Shown: piece by piece, positions 36,831-48,210 of the stretch | Position numbering within the stretch: the first letter of the stretch is position 1 | Layout: the number at the start of each line of letters is the position of its first letter | Source: Nilaparvata lugens | Lineage: Eukaryota > Arthropoda > Insecta > Hemiptera > Delphacidae | Reading direction: 5' to 3' | Length of the DNA: 64,000 bases | Assembly (NCBI RefSeq): GCF_014356525.2 | Contig: NC_052508.1 | Location: forward strand, 66,699,779 to 66,763,778 | The notes under the pieces: model-generated | The model's database searches: none | What the model was told of the DNA's origin: nothing | What the model saw: the letters and a program-made list of their open reading frames with translations, nothing else | Made by a program: the position numbers and the translations under genes

Positions 36831-37056
36831 ACGCTCCATCAATTTCTTTCTGTTCAATTTCTCATGAGTCCTTCTTGTTTTACTTTTTCACGATATTTTT
36901 CATTTTACTCTTCTTACTAAGCATGCTTGATTCATTTCTCCTCATATCTCTAAACATCTTATTTGCTTTCCATGTTCTCCTCTTCTATTTGAATTATTCT
37001 CTTCTCCTTTCTTCTCATATAATTTTTGAATGATGAGAGAAGACATAGAAGAATAA

Positions 37057-37307
37057 TAATAATAATAATATCGAGTGACCTGGCTGGCTCAGGTCTGGTG
37101 TCAGAGTTTTCAGGTCGCAGCTGATCAATTTCAGGGCCTCTGACATGACCTAACGACTGCTTTTTAGGCAGCCGGGACCGACGGCTTAACGTGTCCATCC
37201 GAAACACGGGAGTGGCCCGAGATAAATATCTTGGCCCGGGCCGGGATTTGAACCCGGGCCTCTGAATCATAAAGCCAGCATCTGATCCACTCGACTACGG
37301 CCACTCT
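37057..37307 (-). mobile_element. tRNA-headed SINE with 12-bp TSD
   Basis: On the minus strand it starts GTGGCCGTAGTCGAGTGG. Box A is TAGTCGAGTGG (37297-37287) and box B GGTTCAAATCC (37254-37244), both full matches to pol III consensus. A body containing CCCGTGTTTCGGATGGACAC follows, and an (ATT)n tail. ATAGAAGAATAA flanks it at 37045-37056 and 37308-37319. The tRNA-like head cannot fold as a complete tRNA gene here and is followed by SINE body, so it is not a tRNA gene. Confidence 0.93.
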
Positions 37308-37319
37308 ATAGAAGAATAA

Positions 37320-37654
37320 CCAGGGAAACTATATTTTATTTTCCATTATCCTTTCACATCTCCTCATTTTTTCAAACATTCCATCTCTTTGACCCTTCTT
37401 AACTCCTCATTTGTTCCTGAATATTCTTATCAATTTTCAAGTTTTTTGTTTCCAAAATTATATCTCTATGATTATCTTTCCCACACTCCCATTTTTGTCC
37501 ACATTATCTCTCTTTTCTTTCCGTCTGATACACTCTATTATTGAGTTCGTCCTCTTTCTCTTTCCTTCTCCTTCTCCCGGTCGTGTGTTTATGGGAAGGA
37601 TATTATTTTATATCCTTCTTAGAGAATCGACAATTATTTCTTCAATGTTGTTTT
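37320..37654. other. No gene seen; T/C-rich
   Basis: Pyrimidine-rich sequence; the 108-aa frame here is hydrophobic low-complexity and has no family resemblance. Confidence 0.4.
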
Positions 37655-37795
37655 CCATCACGAACCGCTTATTATTAAATCACTTTTTGCTATTAGAAAA
37701 AACGACTACCAGTCAGATATGCCAATATATATTATAATATATAATATATTATCTGACTGTTAGTAGTTTTCTCTAATAGCAAAAAGTGATAATTA
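37655..37795. mobile_element. MITE family S
   Basis: AAATCACTTTTTGCTATTAG plus AAAAAACGACTACCAGTCAGATA is inverted at the right (TATCTGACTGTTAGTAGTTT plus CTAATAGCAAAAAGTGAT) around an AT palindrome. A diverged relative is at 45,945-46,080. Confidence 0.87.
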
Positions 37796-38357
37796 TTTTT
37801 TGAAACACCGCCGATTTATGAAGCTACATTACAATTTTATATTATCGTTATTCTAATTGCATTTAATCTTTATTCTCATTGATCAATTTTTTATACTTTG
37901 TAAAATTCGTTGAATAATTAGCATTACCGTCATTCAATGTAAATTAGTGTATATGCCAGTAATTAATGTAACATACATAAATAAAGAGATCTTATCTAAT
38001 TCAATTTAATCCATCTATGGCAGAGTCCCTTCTCACATCTCTGTGTGGCAGAGAGGATCTAGAGTCCTAACCTCGCCCTTAATATATGCAATTCAATTCT
38101 CCATTTTATTCTTTGGCTCTTGTTTTAAAACCCTCTCTATTCTACTCCTCTCATCACAAACTTCATCTTCTCCTCACATCTCTTCTCTTATCCTTTTCTC
38201 CGTCTTCTTCTCACCCTCCTAGTCTCTCACTCTTGCTTCTCCCCCTCTTTAATTCCCATTCTTCTGCCTACAATACTATTATCATTTCTTTTTTCGATGT
38301 TTTCCTTCTCTTTCCGTCACCATAAACTTCCCCTCTGTCTCTAAAGTCTTCCTTCTG
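37796..38357. other. No gene seen
   Basis: AT-rich, then pyrimidine-rich (38,090-38,340). Short Ser/Leu-rich frames are compositional. Confidence 0.4.
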
Positions 38358-38892
38358 CTATAGTGAGGTCCACGTTATAATGGCAGTGGAGAAAAATGGA
38401 AGAAAAACGTTGCCGATCCTCTGTCTTGTCAATGCCTTCTATAGACGGTAGCTGATACAGGTTTATTGATGTAATATTGATTGTTCAATCTCGTTTAAAA
38501 TAATCAATTATATTTTATTAAGCAATAAATCATATTTTTCAATAATTCCATAATGAATTTTCAAAATTAAGATTAAATATCTTGTTAATTAATTAATAAT
38601 TATTCATTATAATTCGATTAAAAAATTAGATAATTGAAAATTGAATAAATTAACATTTCCTCAAATTTTTATGTCTGTATTTTAGTTAAGTGCAGTAGCA
38701 TATACTTATTCATTTTTGTAAAGTTTTTTTGTACTTTGTTTTTGGCAGATAAAATTATTCATTGTTAAAAGAAAATCTGGCAACAGAGCAAAGTAAGAAA
38801 CAGATAGCGTCATCCGCTTGATTGAATGGAAGACAAGGATAGCAATACCATTCCTAATCAAACACTGCCATTATAACGTGGACCTGACTATA
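38358..38892 (-). mobile_element. TIR family Q, 535-bp copy, reversed
   Basis: Full TIRs at both ends (CTATAGTGAGGTCCACGTTA and its inverse, with one change GACCTGACTATA). The interior is reverse-oriented relative to the 29.4-kb copy (TCTTGTCAATGCCTTCTATA, GTAGCTGATACAGGTTTATT). It has about 165 extra AT-rich bases in the middle. Confidence 0.9.
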
Positions 38893-39303
38893 CTTTCCTT
38901 TTTCTGACACATTCTTTATCTCCGTCTCCAATGAGTTCGTCCTTGTCGTAGACACAATGTCGATCTCATTCTTAATTAACTCGTCCAAATTCATTAATAA
39001 TCAATTCCGAAGTCCTCCATCACTGGTTAACCAACCATGTTAGACCTACTCTGCTGCCTCGACTTGAAATAATCAATTGTATTAAAAATGTTGCGAAGTC
39101 ACTCCTGAGTTGTTAGCCAACTTCTTTCATCTGTTTTATAGCATGTCTTGTTTGGTTTCAGGATTATTTGAATGAACTGTTAATTAATTCATCAGCCTGA
39201 CATTATTATATCTTCACAATCAAGGGCATACAAGATACAATCAATCATACATCTTGTCCTCAACTTGAAATCTATTGAGGGTTCAAGGAGCTCATTTTCA
39301 TGA
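38893..39303. other. No gene seen
   Basis: AT-rich; no ORF or assignable repeat before the assembly gap. Confidence 0.4.
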
Positions 39304-39403
39304 NNNNNNNNNNNNNNNNNNNNNNNNNNNNNNNNNNNNNNNNNNNNNNNNNNNNNNNNNNNNNNNNNNNNNNNNNNNNNNNNNNNNNNNNNNNNNNNNN
39401 NNN
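39304..39403. other. Assembly gap, 100 N
   Basis: Second run of exactly 100 N; it cuts into a PF1 copy. Confidence 0.99.
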
Positions 39404-40046
39404 TGATTTAATAGAATCAACAATCATTTCAATTGAATATCATATTTTCTCGAATTCAAAGCGTTATTTTCAATTTTAGGTGAAAATGTTACTGAACATT
39501 AATTGTAGAGATTTTCATGCTCAATCTTTTCCATTTGGATTTTTTTGTTCAAATTGTATTTGAAGCCTGATAATTGGGAATCTAAAATCAAACTTTGCAT
39601 AGATGGGGCGGAGCTCCTGAAATTTTTACAGATATGGGTTTTAATGGCAGTTGATAGAGATTCAATGACTATTCTAGGTATAATTTGATCGAAATCATTG
39701 GAGCCGTTTTTCCAGAGAATCGCAAAAAATCCTGTTTTTGACAACATTTTCGCCATTTTAACTGCCATCTTGAATTGCATTTGATAGAATTTGTTCGTGT
39801 CAGATCCTTATATTGTAAGGACCTAAGTTCCAAATTTCAAGTCATTCCGTTAATTGAGAGATGAGATATCGTGTACACAGACGCACATACACTCATACAA
39901 AAACACACCACAACAGACCAATACCCAAAAACCACTTTTTTGGACTCAGGGACCTTGAAACGTATAGAAATTCACAAATTGGGTACCTTAATTTTTCGAA
40001 AGCAATACTTTCCTTACCTATGGTAATAGGGCAAGGAAAGTAAAAA
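39404..40046 (-). mobile_element. Repeat family PF1, inverted copy 3, cut by gap
   Basis: On the minus strand it starts TTTTTACTTTCCTTGCCC at 40,046 and contains the TG/AC microsatellite region, GATATCTCATCTCTCAATTA and TCAGGAGCTCCGCCCCATC. The 3' end falls in the gap. Confidence 0.85.
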
Positions 40047-40260
40047 GGTGAAGAGGAGGTAGAAAGTGATGAAGAAGAAGAACATCAACAACATGAAAAT
40101 GGAGTAAACTAGATCAAGAACAAGAGGTGGAAGGGAGGATGGTGATGATGATGATGATGATGAATGATGATGATGGATGATGATGATTGATGATGATGAT
40201 GAGTAGGAGGAGGATGAGGAGGAGAGAGAAGATATGTCATGGACGAGAAATGACAGGTAA
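40047..40260 (+). repeat. (GAT)n and GGA-rich simple repeat
   Basis: GATGAAGAAGAA-rich sequence, then a GATGATGAT run at about 40,138-40,205 and GGAGGAGGA-type sequence to 40,230. The Ser/Ile-rich reverse ORF is an artefact. Confidence 0.88.
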
Positions 40261-40695
40261 TTTGAAGTCTGAAAGAGGTTTGATATTTTTATACAGAAAA
40301 AAACATGAATATTTATAGATAGATTAGTAAGTACTGTTTCCAAACTAAAATAATTACCAATATTCGTCGATATCTATTCATCACATTGTTCATATTCCAG
40401 TGATAATAATGTGAAATCTTTCATTTATTTTTGGTTTTGAGGCATCTAAATTCAAAAATCTACTTTGTGGGAATTTAAAGACTGAAAATTTTGTGAAGTG
40501 AACAATACAAAAACTTAACCAATTTCGACTATGTGTAACCTATTTGGGAGAGGAATAGCACAAGGTTACCTTATTTCCCTTTCCTCCCTATCATTCAGAT
40601 GATGTACTTAATGTATGACCAATTAAAACAATATTATTATAAATATTAAATTATTAATATGATAAAGTCAAATTAGTATTATTTAATTATTATTT

Positions 40696-40940
40696 GGAGT
40701 GACCCGTGGTCTAGGGGATAGAGTATTTGTGTAAACCTAGAGATCCCGGCTCAACCCACTCAGAGCCGAAAGTTTTTGAACAGGTCACTCCCGTGTTATC
40801 GGATGGGCACGTTTTAAACTGTCGGTCCTGGCTGAGTATGAGAGTCCTAAGACCCATTGACGGCTAAAATAATATACTCAGGCGAGGGGTGGAACTTCCG
40901 TCCCAATAAAAGCCATACAGATATTATTATTATAATAACC
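40696..40940 (+). mobile_element. tRNA-headed SINE, second family
   Basis: Starts GGAGTGACCCGTGGTCTAGG. Box A TGGTCTAGGGG (40707-40717) matches consensus; box B GGCTCAACCCA (40748-40758) deviates at two positions. The body CCCGTGTTATCGGATGGGCA plus GTCGGTCCTGGCTG parallels the 37-kb SINE. The tail is ATT-rich (40,920-40,937). Confidence 0.88.
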
Positions 40941-41654
40941 AATAAAGAATGTATGTATCTTGTGATCTCGTACTATAGAATCTGCATTTATCAATCTGTT
41001 TTCTACTTGTGCTTATCATCAAATTTTTTCGAGATTATCACAATCTTTCGAATAACACACTTCGAGTAAACTTCACTCTATCCAGATTGTTCCCACAACA
41101 AATCACTTGTTACTTTTTCACAGAATACGAGCTATATTTGCTATATATGTTTATGCATGAACTTCACTTCCCATTCAAAATTTAAGTATCATGAATTAAT
41201 TATGTATAGGTGATTCAAGTAGCATAAGATATAAGATAGCTTCTTGGTGTTACTTTGACTTGAAAGTGGAATTCCTGACTTGAAGCATTCCTGCTCTACG
41301 GAGAAGCGGATTGGATGGATTTGGATAGACAAAGTACACTGAGATCGAAGAGTCACGCAGATATGAATGACTTTTCGATCTCTCTGTATATTATACTTCC
41401 TTAATCTGCTCATTCATTACATGTACAAATACATTACAATACCCACTTCTATCTTTAGGGCTATTAAAATGATCAAAACACAATAAATAGTGTAATTATT
41501 CATCACTACAGTTGAAATAGCTTTAAATTAGTTGAAAGTAGTTGTGATTATATATGAAATAAATAAGGTTATTGATAGCTTTCATTGTATTTCGAATTTA
41601 TCCTGATATTGTCAATAATTGTAAGTCGTTATGAATCAGTTGTCATTGAACTCT
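40941..41654. other. No gene seen
   Basis: AT-rich sequence; short frames only, none recognised. Confidence 0.4.
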
Positions 41655-42113
41655 ACTAAAGCCCTGTACTAGTTGAGTAGTGGTCGAGTAACTGGCATAC
41701 TAACTCTACCGAGCTAACTCTACTCTACTTACTTGGTCGAGTAACTGTTTTCACTACAGTTGAGAATAGTAGGTAAAGTGTGTTGTCGAGTGAACATAAC
41801 TAACTATAAATGTCATACGGAACGCTTTATTCATTCATTTAATCATTTATACAATAAGTACATTATCAAAATGATGGTGAAAATAGTTTTTTTTTTAATA
41901 AATATCTACTCTTCTCGAGACTGTTTTCATTAGCATAATAGTGGAGAGTAGAGTGCGAAGCAGTGGTGGGGGAAGGCAAGTGGTAGAGTACTATCCCACG
42001 GTGCTATCCCACTCTACTCCACTAAAAACTAGTACTCTACCATGAATGTTTATCATTGGGAGAGCTCACAAGATGTTGATAGCCCAGGGAACTCTACTAA
42101 TGAAACCCAGGCT
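41655..42113 (-). mobile_element. TIR family V, inverted copy
   Basis: Reverse-complement of the 26.5-kb copy: GTCGAGTAACTGGCATACTA, TACTATCCCACGGTGCTATC and ACTAATGAAACCCAGGCTTT. It carries an insertion of family X tail sequence near 41,830-41,880. Confidence 0.85.
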
Positions 42114-45100
42114 TTAAGCATTGATTTGGAGGCTTCGTGATAAAGACAATATTAATTTATAGTTCCTTTAGAAATTCCAAGTTTAATCTGTCAATCTGAA
42201 ACTAATCAACAAATCATGATCAAATTTTCAATTGGTCATCTAGTCATCAATATAACATGACAAGTTTTTACGATGAATATAATTCATGACGGTAGCTGAT
42301 AACACAACAGGGTTATCCATGAGGGTCCATTCAATTTACAAATAATGAAGCCTGTAAAAATACAACGAATGAATATATATTTTTGAATGAATCGTTAGTT
42401 ATGATTGTATTTCCCGCTCCAATTCAAAAACTACGCTCCAATACAATGAATTCAATGACTGATTATGGATCAGTGTTCTATCCAATGGTCTATTAAAAAA
42501 AATTGATTTATTTTTTGCTTTGAAAAAAGTGCGAATTTGAGTGACTTGAGAATGAAGTTCAATAATAAAATTATCACATCAGACAGTTTTGTTCCAATAA
42601 AGGTTTATTGAACCATTGAATCAATAAATATCAATATTGAAATTTGAATTGCTTTTACTTCAACAACAAATCATCAACACGAATTTAGTCAATAATGGAT
42701 TATCAGCTTCACAGTCTTTGACTCATGTCTCAAGAAAGTAGACTCTATTCAGATAGAGACTAATAAAGTACGTCATACTCAATAGAATACGACAAATAAT
42801 TATTGAACAAATAATAATTATACGACAATAAATTATTGGATTCTGCATCCTGGCCACTAAACCAAGTCATTGGTGAATTGAATTGAATTTATTGCTAAAA
42901 TCACATAAAAATACTTGTACAATACAATCACTATAGTATGCAATATACAATTACCTACAAATAGACATTGATTGTAACTTGCACAACAATAATTATTATC
43001 AATGTAATATTCTGCACTGCCAACATAAGATTCCTTGTGTGTTGGCAGTGAGTTGATGTAACTTATTCTGCATCAATTCTAGTCAAGTAAAAAGAGATAT
43101 ACAAATTGAATTCTATAGAGCTAAAGAAGTATTACACCTAATATACAAAGTCTCAAAGGCTCAGAAAAAAACTTAAAAAACTCAAGAATAGTACATACGA
43201 TATGACAAAGTATTATCGAATCAACCACTGTGACGTCTTGAGGCCATCAAGAAGTGAATCTTCCACAAAGGAAATAAATAAAATAATACAAAAAAAATCC
43301 TGTAAGATGATGTGGGAACATTTTAATACCTGGTTCAAGAACGTGAAAATAGAAAAACCATTGCTCAATGTTTTTAGTAACCATGTTTGTTGGATACATA
43401 TTATACTTTTAAAAACCAGTTTAAAGAAAATATTATGCTCAATCCATATCTATGCTTTTGATTAAATTACGTGAATATTTCCTATTGAATGATGATAATG
43501 TGGAATATTTCTTAATCTCTTATCTAAATTAAATATCTACTTAGTGAAAATGATTGAGGACTGAAATTTTTGTGAAGTGAACAACTACAAGACTCAACCT
43601 ATTTCGGACTATGTGTAACCTCATCCAAATTTGATTGATTGAGTTTTTGGGAGAGGAATGGCACAATTACCTTCTTTTTTCCCTCCATATAATTTTGATT
43701 ATGCAATTATTGTATGAATCAATAAAGAATTGCTACATTGGTAGAGTGAGAAAAAGTATGCAAGATGAAAATTAGACAACCTGCAAATGATATCACGATA
43801 ATAATGTTCAACCCCTACAATTCCTGCGATAATTTATTCTATCTAGCTTCCAGCTAGGAAGTGGATTTGAAATCTTGATTTAGTAAATGGTAGATTAAAA
43901 ATCCTGAAAGTTTTAAATTGTTCATTCAGTCCGCTCCACATTTCAAGGTATCTGGTAGTAAATGGCAAGCTCAATCTCATTAGGTACCAAAAACGATTTC
44001 AACAAGTTCAACAACACGTTGAGATGCAAGGAGGAAATACACGGCCAGAAAAAACAAAAAAAGAGAGAACAAAAACTTATCAAGAACACAAGAACGGCCG
44101 GCTACTCCACTTTTCCACAGTTGTATCCTGTCACAACTCTGTAGATCAGTTGTAAAAAAAACTGGGTTCTGTAAATCACGTGCCGTTGTAGCAGAAAATC
44201 TTGTTCAAAAATTAATCAGACTGTCAAGTTGAGTACGATTGCTGCGGGCTGTACTGTAACGGTTATTTTTTGTTGCGTTCTCATCAACGTGTTTTATTAT
44301 ATACAGAATCTTTTGCATTCTGTTACATCGTTTATCTAATTCCCAACCTCGTGTATGCTTCATTAAAGCTGTGTTACTGATAAGCGATGGCGCAGATAGA
44401 TTAGTCGACAAGCTGACAAATGTTGGCAAGCGAAATTTCGACAAGGATTTTCACAGTTTTTTTAAACCGTGACGATATTTTTGCAACTAAGTCTCAACGA
44501 AAATGATTCGTAATCATAAAATGAATCAGTTTCATTTGTAGGAAGGGATTAATGTCAGCAGAATGTCATGTAAAATGCTTAATATCAAGTGAAGACTTGT
44601 AAGAAAACTGCAGGTTAGAGAGAACACGGCTACCTACAAGAACTGATACTTGATTTAAATCAATTGCAATTAAAAATAATTATTATTTCTGAACGTGAAT
44701 CCAAATTAAATGTTGTAAATCACCCCGAAGACTACAGATTAGATTTGGATTTTCGTTTAATAATAATTATTAATTCTTCAGCATTTGAATAATAATTGCA
44801 ATATCTCAGTAGTTTGCATCTCCATATTAAAACTGAAATTCATTTATAAAACTGACAATATGCGAACAAAATCAATCCATTCTGAAAACAAATTAGTAAT
44901 ACAGTGGACAAATACTGTATATAAATTACAGATTAATAAAAAACAGATTATAAAGTGTTTCATAAATTACAGATCTATTCAATTTTATCATCGATGAAAA
45001 TTTGACTTAAATTAATGTGATCCATGTGTTAATTTGTGATCCATTATCCATTCGGTCACCAAATTACGACTTAGTTTGATTGGGAGCATAATTTTTATTC

Positions 45101-46577
45101 CAAAGTAAATTTCCCACTTCTTCTCTTCCTTATTAATGGTGAAAGCCTATTTTAAAATAGAATTCATAGTACCCTTTTTAAAATTGATAGATTAAAAACA
45201 CAAATGATCTATTATTTATTTTATTAATAAATATAAGTAGCTCTGAACTCATACATTTTAAGAAGGTAGGCTTAGCCTACTTCCTCTCGATAGTCATAAT
45301 TATATTATGATTTTAGTGTTTTGTGTGCCTACAATGAATGGATCAGTGAATTGATTCCTTCCCTCCCATCAACTGTCACGTAATCATTCGTATGATATGT
45401 GTATTTTTTCAATGTAAATGAGTAATGTGTGTATTCTAATCTTGAAATCGAAACTTGTCATAAGAATAAATAAATAAAGGCTTTTATTGAACGTAATTCA
45501 TTACATTTTTGAAAATAATCAAGTAATGTTAATACATCTTCATTGTCAGGGTTTCTCCTTGGCTGAGTGCCGTCAGGAGTTGTTGGCAAGCTATTTATAT
45601 ATATTTTTAATAAACAATTTATACAAAACATTGAAATGGGAAATACTACTTTACAAAAGAAGAGAGGGTAATAGTACATCTTGTGTGGTTAGATTAGAAA
45701 TTGAATTTTTGAATCATGAAATACTTGTACGCCCAAGCATCTCTGCAGTATTGTCCAATCTGCATCCAGTTTTCACCATTTAGGTACGTCTTCAGCTCCT
45801 CTACAGCAAGCAAAGTCTTTCCGAAGTATCGTTCGTAACAATAAGTAACCGAATCCAATCTAACAGCGAAAAACCTGAAAACATATAGCTATACTCCAAC
45901 GAAAATAAAATTCTTTAATGTTTTTTTGTTGGATTCAGGAACTGCTTATCATTAAATCATTTTTTTGCTATCAAAAAGGACGACGAGCATTCAAATTTCC
46001 CCAATAAATTATTTTAATCACGAAAAAATTGAAAACTTTGACTGCTAGTCGTTTTTTCAATAGCAGAAAAGTGAAAATAGAATTGAAAACATCAACTTGA
46101 GATGAGAACTCCATCAAAAGATCCAGCTTCCAAGCCGCTTTCATTTGTTGGCTGTCTCATTATAGGCCTAGTGTTTGTTATGGTTATATTTGTGACGTAA
46201 CGCATGTTAAGTGAAAAACGGACTACACCTAATCTTCACGTGGGTGTGAGTAGAGAGAAGTTAGTCTCCATCTCCTTCCCTTATCACTGGTGTGAGATTG
46301 TGAGCTTTATTAATTGCATTGGGCCACATTCTACTCTTCTATTTGAAAGAGATTTATTGTTGGATGCCTATTAGAGTCAAATTTACATTTTTACATTGTA
46401 TGTTAAGTTGATTTAAGGCCAGTTTGTCTGAATGTCGTTCATCAGAGGGAATATCTAGGAGCAACAGTATTCATCAGAGCTGTGGTTGTGGTGTTATGAT
46501 GGGTTGAGCCGTTCCTTGATTAAATAGTAGTTGGGAACTTTCTCTTCATTCAATAATAAAACTAAAGTTCTATAAAT
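42114..46577. repeat. Right arm of inverted duplication (partner 14,566-20,072)
   Basis: Runs in mirrored order to the left arm: dispersed repeat (42,120-42,870), LINE tail (42,868-43,085), family X tail (43,555-43,740), GCTAGGAAGTGGATTTGAAA (43,855), ACGGCCGGCTACTCCAC (44,093), AATCACCCCGAAGACTA (44,718), GATCCAGCTTCCAAGCCGCT (46,120) and GAGTAGAGAGAAG (46,250). The section at ~43,086-43,550 (ORF 43,202-43,465, unrecognised) has no obvious partner. Confidence 0.8.
45945..46080. mobile_element. MITE family S, diverged copy
   Basis: ATTAAATCATTTTTTTGCTAT and AAAGGACGACGAGCA on the left are weakly inverted at the right (TGACTGCTAGTCGTTTTTTC, AATAGCAGAAAAGTGA). Confidence 0.65.
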
Positions 46578-47146
46578 TACAGTTCTCTAATAATTCACAA
46601 GGTTACTTACCTTACGGTCAGTCTAAATATATTTTAGAGCTGTGAATAACAAATAGTGAGTAGGTTTTTGATTTTGTATTCAATTTTTTAAATAAGTGCA
46701 ATATTTCTAAAGTTTTTAATTTATTGTGATTCATTTAGAGTATAAAATCAACCTTCAAAATTCAAAATTTTAAATCATCATTTCTGGACTGAAAATCAAG
46801 TGACGAAGCAGTGTGTGACTATATAACCTCATCTTTTGGACAACATTAGCATTTTATCAAAATTTTTGGAGAGAAATAGTACAGGCTTAGCCTAGTTTTT
46901 CCTCCAATGTCATAATTGTATTATGATTATAGTATTTTATACAATAAATAAATAAACATTTTATCTCCATATAATTTTGATGATGTACTTATTGTATGAA
47001 TCAATGAAGAATTCTTCTGACTTGGATTGTAGGCCTTCACAATATTCATATTGATCTTGTCACAAGCTTTCATTTTGATCACACAAGTGATCAACCAGAG
47101 ACTGCACTCAGATGTTGTGGAGTGCAGCAAATGGGCTATTAAAATA

Positions 47147-47454
47147 CGCTGTGGCTACAGTTACGGTAACCGTAACTCCATTCGCGTTCCGGTAAACATT
47201 TGCGCAGGCGCGGCTACCGCTATTTACATGTGCATTGTGGTGTTGATGGTTTTTGGTGACATGGTTATGATAACCTATCGTTTCAATGAAGTTAGTTAGA
47301 AATAAGTTAGTTAATAATGAAGTTAGTTAGTTACTTAGAATCATAACCAAAACCATCAACACCACAATGCACATGTAAATAGCGGTAGCCGCGTCTGCGC
47401 AATGTTTACCGGAACGCGAATGGAGTTACGGTTACCGTAACTGTAGCCACAGCG
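47147..47454. mobile_element. Mutator-like MITE, 308 bp, 9-bp TSD
   Basis: The arms of about 125 bp are nearly perfect: CGCTGTGGCTACAGTTACGG / CCGTAACTGTAGCCACAGCG, through CATTCGCGTTCCGGTAAACA to GTTTTGGTTATGAT-type sequence. ATTAAAATA is duplicated at 47138-47146 and 47455-47463. Nine-base duplication and long TIRs are the Mutator (MULE) signature. No transposase. Confidence 0.92.
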
Positions 47455-47471
47455 ATTAAAATATTATTTTC

Positions 47472-47854
47472 CTATAGTGAGGTCCACGTTATAATGGCAG
47501 TGTTTGATTAGCAATGGAATTGTTACCTTTATCTATCATTCAACATAGCGAATAGCGCTATCTCTTTCTCGCTTTGCTCTGTTGCTGGATCGTCTTCTAA
47601 CAATGCAGAATAATTAATCAATTAACAAAATATTTCATCCTACTTATGAAGATTCATTATGTAATTATTGTGAAATTTAATTTCTTGCTCAATAAAATAT
47701 AATTGATTTTTTTCAACGAGAATTAACAGTTGATATTACATCAATAAACCTGTATCAGCTACGGTACCGTATAAGAAGGCATTGACAAGACAGAAGTTCG
47801 ACAACGTAGTTCTTCTATCTTTCTACATTGCCATTATAACGTGGACCTCACTAT
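47472..47854 (+). mobile_element. TIR family Q, ~383-bp copy
   Basis: Full TIRs (CTATAGTGAGGTCCACGTTA; CATTATAACGTGGACCTCAC-TAT), with an interior collinear with the 29.4-kb copy. It starts eight bases after the MULE target duplication. Confidence 0.9.
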
Positions 47855-48210
47855 GTATGTTGTGAAGCAGCAAATGTACTATAATCTTTTCTAGAGATAT
47901 TGTTGAATTTGGAAATTCTTGATCCAAAAATTGAAGTCCCTAGATTTCTAAATTTTAGTTCTTGTGTAATTATGTTCGGAGGAAATTCAAACTCAGGTGA
48001 AAGTTTCTTGTAGTTCAGACAAAGTGTTACTTGTAAACATTTGAAAAAACACTTACTTTTGTTGGAGTATTGATGAGTATTGAAAAAATTGAAGTCCCTA
48101 GATTTCTAATTTTAGTTCTTGTGTAATTATGTTCGGAGTAAATTCAAACTCAGGGTGGAAGTTTGTTGTAGTTGAGACACTGTGTTACTTGTAACATTTG
48201 GAAAAACACT

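Larger units (their letters stand above)
32163..37056. repeat. Inverted repeat pair (32,163-32,403 and 36,825-37,056)
   Basis: CTTCTATGTCTTCTCTCATC, AGAACATGGAAAGCAAATAA, GAATCAAGCATGCTTAGTAA and GAACAGAAAGAAATTGATGG of the first are present reverse-complemented in the second. Both arms abut a family V copy. Confidence 0.9.

Noticed and set aside
37235..37307. tRNA gene on the minus strand
   Set aside because: Boxes A and B are perfect, but the element continues into a SINE body and tail with target duplications; the acceptor stem is not complete.
40696..40770. tRNA gene on the plus strand
   Set aside because: Box B is degenerate and the sequence continues into SINE body.
43202..43465. 87-aa plus-strand ORF
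   Set aside because: No recognised motif, AT-rich composition, and no matching frame elsewhere; kept only as a note within the duplication arm.
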